Source: an uncultured Lachnospiraceae bacterium
GTDB taxonomy: Bacteria; Bacillota; Clostridia; Lachnospirales; Lachnospiraceae
Length of the DNA: 5,203 bases
Direction of reading: 5' to 3'
NCBI GenBank assembly: GCA_902803015.1
Contig: CADCOL010000119.1
Coordinates: forward strand, 1 to 5,203
Shown piece after piece: positions 1 to 5,203 of this stretch. How positions within the stretch are numbered: the first letter of the stretch is position 1; every line of letters begins with the position of its first letter. The translations under genes and the position numbers were made by a program. Under the pieces are notes generated by a model. The model ran no database searches. It was not told where the DNA came from and saw only the letters and a program-made list of their open reading frames with translations.

Positions 1-2190
1 ATCCTGTTTCTTCCGGGTGGGAAGCGCATTGTAGCCGTTCTCAAAATTCTGGAACAATTCATTGGAAGATTCCCGGAATCCGTTTACAACATTTGTAATG
101 TTGGTTTCTTTGTGCTGCAGTTTCGTCTTTTCTTTCTGAAGCTTGTCAAGCTCTACGCTGTCTTCCGTGATTCTCTTCATCAGAGCTTTGCTTTCATGAT
201 CAAGTGCATCGGCCTTCGATTGGTCGAATTTCTTTTTCATGTCATCCACTCTTACTTCCAGATTCTTTACCGAATCCTTCAGGCTCTGCTCTACGGCTTC
301 ATTGTACTCCTTCAACGCCGTATCAAGAAATTTCGCATCCTTCGGGAGTTTGGAGAAGTCCTGATCCTCTTTTTCGAGAATCGTAACAAAATCTTTCAGC
401 TCAGGATATTTTTCAATCTGTCCGGAGTCCTTTACCGCCTGAATGGCATTTTTTAAATTGGTGGCATATTCCTTGGTTCTTTTCGCAAAGTGTTTTGCAT
501 TTCTTTCATTTTTTTCCGCATTCTCTATGTCGGAGCCTTTCGCAGCCGCGCGCTTGTCCGCATAGGTTTTTATCTTTTTCAGATATTCTTTCAGATTTGC
601 AGCCAATTGAGGATTCTTTTCGGGATCGGGAACTCCCTTGTCCGTAAGAGTCTTTTTATATGATTCCTTTTTCGTCTCTAAATAACCGTTGAGAGCCTTT
701 TCAAGCGGAAATTCACTGCGGCCGGCGGTATACAGGTCCACCTTCAGCAGAATTTTTTTCTCAAGTTCTTTTATAAATTCTTTCTGATCCGACTTTCCGT
801 CATAATCGAAATGATTCGCAAACGCTCTGTCATCATCAATCGTTTTCGTGATTTTGCGCTTGAGATTGAGCGCAAGATCATATAACGGCTTGTCTTTTTC
901 CCCATATTTCGCCCGGAGTTTTTCGTACCCTGCCATCATAACTTCATCATCTTCGGCAATCAGATAATTCATAATTTCAGGATCGTCTCTGAATGTATTT
1001 ACATAGGAATGGACATCTTCCAGAACCGAAGTCCATTTATTCTCTTCTTTTCTGTTTACATGGTAAAAATCAAACGCATCCTTAAGCGTCGTCTTCAGCG
1101 CTTCTTTTTCTTTTCCTTCCGGTTCATTCTTTAACAGATCCGCAATAAACAGTTCCTCGTTATTTGCTTTTTCCGTGTCGGATAAACTTTTCTTTGCATC
1201 TTCATATTCCTGCGCTTTGATTCTTTCCAATTCAAAAGGATTAAACGGCGAATTGTTTTTCTGCGCGTCCTGAATATCATTATACGCTTTAAGCAGAGTC
1301 GTCAGTTCCTTTCGGTACTTCTCCTTATCCGCATTCGCCTTCTTTCGATCGTCTCCGTGAATCGAACTGTGCTCTTGATTATCCAACTGACGCTCAAGTT
1401 CGCTAAGTTCTTTCGCGTATTTCGGCACTAAATTGTTTGCCTTTTCTTCTTTTTGAATCTCTTCATCATAATCGGCACGTAATTTGGTGATTTCATCGGT
1501 AAGTTCTTTGATTCTTTCTTCCTTTGCCGTAATGTCTTCTTTTGTTTTGGCAAGGTCCAGATCTCCGTCATAATAAATATGCAGAAACTCTGTCTGTTTC
1601 GTTGCGTTTTGGGCAGATTCAACGAACTGGGGATCCTTACTGTCGGCTCCCCTTTTGAAATTATCCCGAAGGATATTGGCTTCCACATTTTTATATGCTT
1701 CCGCTACGCCGGAACAGGTCTTTACGGTTTCCGCAAGAATGCTGAGCGGGGAATTCTTGTGATATTCCTCGAAATTGTCCTCTTCCATGAAAACAGTCCA
1801 TGCATCCTCCAAATCCTTCGCCTGGCTGTTATCGATTTTATCGAAAGAAGATGTAATCTCACCGACATTACGGGCATAGACAACCGGATCTTCATCATCC
1901 TGTATGTTGCGGATTTCTCTTTCAACAGACCTGTGAACCGTATTCATGTCACTTCGAAAGGTATAATATAAACCGCCCCTTTTTACGGCAGGAAGGAGCT
2001 TCGTTGCCGCTGCGACTTTCTTAAGCTTTGCAACATCATTGGTATTCTTGTATTTATCAATATAATCAGTCAGGTAATGCTCTATTTCCGCAAATTTATC
2101 TTGGATATCCTCTGTCTTGCTGACGGAACCGGCGATTTCGCCGAGTGTTTGGAGATTGTTTTTATTAATGACGGAATCTATAGGTAACAT
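1..2190 (-). CDS. Large coiled-coil-rich protein of unknown function, downstream paralogue (3' end outside window)
   Basis: I do not recognise this gene. It starts at the ATG at 2190-2188, eight bases after a strong AGGAGG, and stays open for 730 codons to the left edge, so the C-terminus is missing. The N-terminus (MLPIDSVINKNN) has no signal peptide, and I see no membrane segment. Residues 1-200 are a mixed, mainly helical region with LYY at 74-76 and the only cysteine at 159. IYYD at 205-208 leads into a clear heptad coiled coil, with I220, I227, I234 and Y241 at one core position and L230 and L237 at the other. KW is at 385-386, LIAEDD at 410-415 and PLYD at 435-438; the rest is Lys/Glu-rich helix. 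These motifs match the upstream gene in order, so I infer a tandem paralogue. If collinear to the end, roughly 350-400 residues lie beyond the window. Coding density, lack of internal stops and the ribosome binding site make the gene itself secure; its function is unknown. Confidence 0.9.
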   Translation of the reverse strand, partial: MLPIDSVINKNNLQTLGEIAGSVSKTEDIQDKFAEIEHYLTDYIDKYKNTNDVAKLKKVAAATKLLPAVKRGGLYYTFRSDMNTVHRSVEREIRNIQDDEDPVVYARNVGEITSSFDKIDNSQAKDLEDAWTVFMEEDNFEEYHKNSPLSILAETVKTCSGVAEAYKNVEANILRDNFKRGADSKDPQFVESAQNATKQTEFLHIYYDGDLDLAKTKEDITAKEERIKELTDEITKLRADYDEEIQKEEKANNLVPKYAKELSELERQLDNQEHSSIHGDDRKKANADKEKYRKELTTLLKAYNDIQDAQKNNSPFNPFELERIKAQEYEDAKKSLSDTEKANNEELFIADLLKNEPEGKEKEALKTTLKDAFDFYHVNRKEENKWTSVLEDVHSYVNTFRDDPEIMNYLIAEDDEVMMAGYEKLRAKYGEKDKPLYDLALNLKRKITKTIDDDRAFANHFDYDGKSDQKEFIKELEKKILLKVDLYTAGRSEFPLEKALNGYLETKKESYKKTLTDKGVPDPEKNPQLAANLKEYLKKIKTYADKRAAAKGSDIENAEKNERNAKHFAKRTKEYATNLKNAIQAVKDSGQIEKYPELKDFVTILEKEDQDFSKLPKDAKFLDTALKEYNEAVEQSLKDSVKNLEVRVDDMKKKFDQSKADALDHESKALMKRITEDSVELDKLQKEKTKLQHKETNITNVVNGFRESSNELFQNFENGYNALPTRKKQD
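328..1656 (-). other. Block of the downstream gene shared with the upstream gene (paralogous region, copy 2)
   Basis: This covers residues 179-621 of the downstream protein. Landmarks in order are KRG (179-181), IYYD (205-208), heptad coiled coil (about 211-250, continuing after a proline at 256), KW (385-386), LIAEDD (410-415), PLYD (435-438), QAVKDSG (584-590) and DAKFLD (618-623). From Trp to the Pro of PLYD is 49 residues here and 47 in the other copy, with Tyr at W+10 and an aromatic residue at W+14 in both. Confidence 0.55.
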
Positions 2191-2231
2191 ATGCTTATCC
2201 TCCTTTTCAAGTCATCTGTTTTTGGATTCTC
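2191..2231 (-). other. 41-base intergenic spacer within a probable operon
   Basis: This is the only non-coding stretch in the window. Apart from the ribosome binding site I see no hairpin followed by a T-run that would act as a terminator, and no convincing -35/-10 pair. With two same-strand genes on either side, cotranscription is the simplest reading. Confidence 0.65.
2198..2207 (-). promoter_or_regulatory. Strong Shine-Dalgarno site fixing the start of the downstream gene
   Basis: On the minus strand this reads AAAAGGAGGA, with the AGGAGG core at 2204-2199. Eight bases separate the core from the ATG at 2190, an ideal spacing for a Firmicute-type ribosome binding site. It decides the start codon of the downstream gene and implies independent, efficient initiation rather than coupling to the stop codon of the gene before it. 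Confidence 0.88.
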
Positions 2232-5203
2232 TTACTTCTTCTGAAGTCCGGACTGAGACTGAACTACTTTCTCATTTACTTTCTCGTTTGCCTTCTCATT
2301 CCCTTTTTGAACCTTCTTCTGCGCCAGTTCTTCCGTACGAAGATTTTCCTGTTCATCAATTTTTACCTGCATCTTTTGCTTGGCGATTCCGATGCTGTAA
2401 TCTTTCATGGTTCTTCGAATGTCGTTGTTTGTAATACCTCTCCATTTTTCAACGGATTTGTCAAATCCGAACGGATCCTCTTTGCTTACAAATTCCACAA
2501 CACTTCTGAACTTCTTGTTCTCCGGCTTATCCTCCCGAAGCTGATCGATATTGTAGTCTTCCATCGCCATCAGATTCTGGATTCTCTGCATGCGCTCTGC
2601 CATGGTTTCCCCGGGCTTGAAGGAATGGATTTCATCAAATGCGTAAAGACAGTAAACGGATCTCCAGTTCATGTTTTCAAGATTCTTCCGGGTATTCTCT
2701 TCGCTCATCTCATCAAGGAATCTGCCTTCTTTACGATACTGATCCATCTGAGACATGACTGTACGGAAGTATTGTTCCACCTGCCTGATCTGATTCAGCT
2801 GCTGCTCTACAACTTCCTTACTCTCCTGAGAGTTTAAATACATTTCGAATTCCTTCTGCGGAGTGGGCACCTCTTCGTTAACAATAAGTCTGGGTGCCAG
2901 ATCTTCGTAGAATTCCGGATTATTTTTCACCAGTTCTTCCACCTTCTCATTCGGATTCACACCGTCAAGCTGATTCTTTCTGTACTGCGGAATCAGATTA
3001 TTCTGTTCGTTGATAAAATCTTTGGTTTCTTCCGGAATGATCCATCCCTTTGTTCCCAAAAGGTCTTTCTCAAGATTACAGAACTGATAAATCTCATTTG
3101 CGTAATTCAGACGGTAATATCTCTTGTCGGTTGAGAAGTACTCGATATGCCATTTCTGACCTTCCTTTGCAATTCTGTAGTTGTCCGCCGCAGTGGCAAG
3201 ATTGGTCAGTTTTTCCCGAACCTGCTCATCCGTAAACTGTGCGAATTCTTCTTTGCTGTTTCCGAAAGCCCGCAATGCCGTCCAAATTGCATTGTATTCA
3301 GCGCTGTTTCCTTCCGTTACGGGGTTGTGTTCACGCTTTCTGCACTTGCTGAATCTGATCCGGTAATTTTCGATCAGTTTGTAAATGGAATCGGATGCAT
3401 CCTTCGATCCTTCGAATTTCTTATAGTCTCTGCGTAATTCTTCTCTTTGTGTCTGAACATCCTGATACTTACGGTTTGCTGCTTTGTAAAGATCGTATCT
3501 TCCTTCAATCCGTTTACAGTTATCCTGCGCTTCCTGCAACTTTCCGGCATCTTTTACACATCTGTCACGGAAGGAAGCATAGGAATAATTCAGATATTTT
3601 CTTCCTTTGGAATCGTATTCGGACTTATAGTCTTTATACATTTTTTTCACGGTATCATAGTGCTTCCTACGCTGAGTCAGGTTATCCTCCGCTTTGTCCA
3701 GCATGTCTTTGTAATACAAATTAACATCTTTGGTCTTAAATGTCTCTTCAACAATTATGTCGTAATCGTTCTTTAACAGTTTCCCGTTTTTTACGGCTTC
3801 CTGCAGATGCCGGATTCCGACGTCGTTCTTTTTCACCTGGTCAAGCTTAATCTGATCGAGTTTCTTAACCGCATCGGCTGCAATATCACGATCGGCAATG
3901 TATCTCTTCTCAGCTTCCTTATATGCTTCTTCAATCTCCGCGGCTTTCACTGCCTCCTTTTCAAGAATGACGATGTCATCAATCTGCGTGTACCGGATGT
4001 TACCCATTTTTTCGATACAACCCGTTCTCTGCTCTTTTAAAATTTCGAGCTCGTCTTTTCTTTTTCCGTCCTTATCGGAATTGGTAATGTTGTGAATCAT
4101 CTGATTAAGATACTGGAATCGCTGGTAATAAACAAAGGAATCTTCCTTCTCCACATCCGCGTATGCTTTCTTCTCTTCCTGTGCCAGGGCAGTATTAAGA
4201 TTCACCAAAAACTTGTCATAATTGTATCCGCTGAGAAGTTTTCCTGTCTGCTCATGTTTCTTGGCTCCGGACTCTGTCAGAAGTCTGTTCAGGAATTCGG
4301 GATCCGGGATGACATCCTTGATCGGCTGAAACGCTTTTTGTGCTTCCATCATCTGATCATAGAGCGGGTCTCCGGGTTTATAATACTTCTTGATTGCCTG
4401 AATGCCGACATCTTCCTCTCCCAAAAGACACAGCGTGATGCCGTTTTTGTAAATGGCACTGTTGTATTTCTTGTTATACTCCTCTAAGAGTCTGCCTGCC
4501 TCTTTCCACTTATCGCCGGCAACTTTCGCCTTATAATACTTCTGTGCAGCCAAATCCGACGGGATTGCCTGTTCCGCGGGCGTATCCAGGCCGAATTCAA
4601 ATCTTAAATCTTTGGCTTTCTGCACCTTTTTCTGCATCTCTTCGTGCTTTGCCCGGGCACTTTCATATTCTCTCTTGGATTCGGCAGCCCTGTTAATAAG
4701 CTTTCCTACATCCTGCGATGCTTTCTGATATTCCTGATATCCTTTTTTGATGGTTTCAAGCGCTTCTTCCGCTTTCTCTACTTCTTTTTTGCTCTTCTCG
4801 ACATCCTTTGCAACATCCTGCATATTCGCATATGCCTTCTGCTGCTCGGTAATCGATGACTTTTGCAACTGTGCGTATAATTCTCTTTCCTGCTGTGAGG
4901 AATGCGCCTCCAAGTCCATCTGTGCGGCATGGACATGACGCTCCTCCGATAAAAGATTCTCCTTAATATCCTTGTAATCCCTGACGTCCGGATCGATTTC
5001 CTTTTCGTGTTTCAAAAAGCCCGACATCATGGTCAGTTCTTTATCGTCGTTCTTCAGTTTATCCACACGGCTTTCAAGATTACCCTTGTCGGTCTGCAAC
5101 TTGAAAAGATCGTAGTAATAATCGATATTCATATACGCATTAATCATGGGCATCAGGGGGCGCAGCTCGGATCCGCGCTTTCCGAGTTCCACATAATTGT
5201 TAC
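2232..5203 (-). CDS. Large coiled-coil-rich protein of unknown function, upstream paralogue (5' end outside window)
   Basis: I do not recognise this gene. The frame is open from the right edge to a TAA at 2234-2232, giving 986 residues counted from a GTG at 5192 plus three visible codons before it. I number residues from that GTG but do not believe it is the start: no ribosome binding site precedes it, the frame stays open upstream, and it falls inside a region shared with the next gene. Residues 25-28 read YYYD. Residues 71-200 form a charged, proline-free, coiled-coil-like helix. Residues 228-279 carry KW, LLGEED and PLYD. Residues 299-623 contain no proline and look almost wholly helical. 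About 628-705 is a distinct Trp/Tyr-bearing module, followed by a mixed region with more prolines (720-912). The C-terminus is a helix ending in a low-complexity xNEK tail. Seven cysteines and no membrane segment suggest a cytoplasmic protein. A structural or scaffold role is only a guess. Confidence 0.9.
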   Translation of the reverse strand, partial: NNYVELGKRGSELRPLMPMINAYMNIDYYYDLFKLQTDKGNLESRVDKLKNDDKELTMMSGFLKHEKEIDPDVRDYKDIKENLLSEERHVHAAQMDLEAHSSQQERELYAQLQKSSITEQQKAYANMQDVAKDVEKSKKEVEKAEEALETIKKGYQEYQKASQDVGKLINRAAESKREYESARAKHEEMQKKVQKAKDLRFEFGLDTPAEQAIPSDLAAQKYYKAKVAGDKWKEAGRLLEEYNKKYNSAIYKNGITLCLLGEEDVGIQAIKKYYKPGDPLYDQMMEAQKAFQPIKDVIPDPEFLNRLLTESGAKKHEQTGKLLSGYNYDKFLVNLNTALAQEEKKAYADVEKEDSFVYYQRFQYLNQMIHNITNSDKDGKRKDELEILKEQRTGCIEKMGNIRYTQIDDIVILEKEAVKAAEIEEAYKEAEKRYIADRDIAADAVKKLDQIKLDQVKKNDVGIRHLQEAVKNGKLLKNDYDIIVEETFKTKDVNLYYKDMLDKAEDNLTQRRKHYDTVKKMYKDYKSEYDSKGRKYLNYSYASFRDRCVKDAGKLQEAQDNCKRIEGRYDLYKAANRKYQDVQTQREELRRDYKKFEGSKDASDSIYKLIENYRIRFSKCRKREHNPVTEGNSAEYNAIWTALRAFGNSKEEFAQFTDEQVREKLTNLATAADNYRIAKEGQKWHIEYFSTDKRYYRLNYANEIYQFCNLEKDLLGTKGWIIPEETKDFINEQNNLIPQYRKNQLDGVNPNEKVEELVKNNPEFYEDLAPRLIVNEEVPTPQKEFEMYLNSQESKEVVEQQLNQIRQVEQYFRTVMSQMDQYRKEGRFLDEMSEENTRKNLENMNWRSVYCLYAFDEIHSFKPGETMAERMQRIQNLMAMEDYNIDQLREDKPENKKFRSVVEFVSKEDPFGFDKSVEKWRGITNNDIRRTMKDYSIGIAKQKMQVKIDEQENLRTEELAQKKVQKGNEKANEKVNEKVVQSQSGLQKK
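2269..2304 (-). repeat. Three tandem 12-base units encoding an xNEK tail
   Basis: Three consecutive 12-base units (2304-2293, 2292-2281 and 2280-2269 in coding order) differ at a few bases and encode GNEK, ANEK and VNEK. They fall about 20 residues before the C-terminus of the upstream protein, after a long helix (about 925-962). The coding strand is almost pure purine here. The repeat keeps the frame, so copy number could change by slippage without breaking the gene. It is probably a flexible or helical charged tail; no function is known. Confidence 0.75.
3078..3314 (-). other. Distinct Tyr/Trp-rich helical module inside the upstream protein
   Basis: Residues about 627-705 begin after the first proline in 325 residues and carry NSAEYNAIWTALRAFG, then LTNLATAADNYRIAK, then STDKRYYRLNYANEIYQF. 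The pattern (a short helix with AL, a helix ending in A..Y...K, then a T.K/G.R helix) resembles, from memory, a module repeated in many uncharacterised large proteins of gut Firmicutes. That resemblance is not verified. No equivalent is visible in the downstream protein, whose matching part would lie outside the window. Confidence 0.4.
3711..5180 (-). other. Block of the upstream gene shared with the downstream gene (paralogous region, copy 1)
   Basis: This covers residues 5-494 of the upstream protein. Landmarks in order are KRG (5-7), YYYD (25-28), coiled coil (71-200), KW (228-229), LLGEED (256-261), PLYD (276-279), QEAVKNG (464-470) and DVNLYY (489-494). The same series occurs in the downstream protein at residues 179-621. 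The pairing was made by eye. The KW-to-PLYD part is strongest; the ends are more tentative. Confidence 0.55.

Noticed and set aside
112..456. Plus-strand open frame of 114 codons, rich in Phe, Leu and Ile
   Set aside because: It is antisense to the downstream gene. The complement of Lys/Glu codons gives Phe/Leu/Ser-rich open frames, and no ribosome binding site or domain supports it.
1428..1688. Minus-strand open frame of 86 codons in another frame
   Set aside because: It lies wholly inside the downstream gene in a shifted frame, is Lys-rich by composition, and its parent frame is continuous and better supported.
1579..1971. Plus-strand open frame of 130 codons
   Set aside because: It is a shadow opposite the downstream gene with no recognisable domain or initiation site.
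1..2190. LXG or WXG100-type secreted toxin, suggested by a large helical protein in a likely Firmicute
   Set aside because: The visible N-terminus has no WXG or LXG motif at the usual positions, and no toxin domain is visible. The C-terminus lies outside the window.
2191..2231. Possible terminator or promoter between the two genes
   Set aside because: The 41 bases contain no stem-loop with a T-run and no paired -35/-10 boxes; only the ribosome binding site is convincing.
4092..4487. Plus-strand open frame of 131 codons that looks like a hydrophobic membrane protein
   Set aside because: The apparent membrane character comes from the antisense of a Lys/Glu/Asp-rich coding strand. Similar shadows occur along the whole upstream gene.
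2232..5203. SMC- or Rad50-like ATPase, suggested by the long coiled coils
   Set aside because: I see no Walker A (GxxxxGKS/T), ABC signature or Walker B motif in either protein. Coiled coil alone does not indicate this family, though the missing ends cannot be excluded.

Overview
The window holds parts of two very large genes on the minus strand, read from the right edge towards the left, and almost nothing else. The first gene in reading order (positions 5203 to 2232) enters from beyond the right edge and ends at a TAA. After a 41-base gap with a strong AAAAGGAGGA ribosome binding site, the second gene starts at an ATG at 2190 and runs without a stop off the left edge. Same strand, short gap and no visible terminator suggest one operon that extends past both ends of the window.

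Neither product belongs to a family I can name. Both are soluble, highly charged (Lys, Glu, Asp) and mostly helical, with long coiled-coil-like stretches. I see no transmembrane segment, no Walker A-type nucleotide motif and no obvious catalytic signature. The second protein has its true N-terminus in the window and shows no signal peptide. Reading the two side by side, I find the same motifs in the same order with mostly similar spacing: KRG, then (I/Y)YYD, a coiled coil, KW, L(L/I)(G/A)E(E/D)D, PLYD, and (E)AVK. I infer that they are tandem paralogues, probably part of a larger array. This is the most interesting point in the window.

The strong Shine-Dalgarno sequence, moderate-to-low GC (roughly 40-45% by eye) and Lys/Glu-rich proteins suggest a Firmicute, perhaps a clostridial or Lachnospiraceae-like gut or rumen bacterium. 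That is a weak inference, because no marker gene is present. I see no RNA gene, mobile element, CRISPR array, promoter or terminator. The only non-coding DNA is the 41-base gap at 2191-2231.
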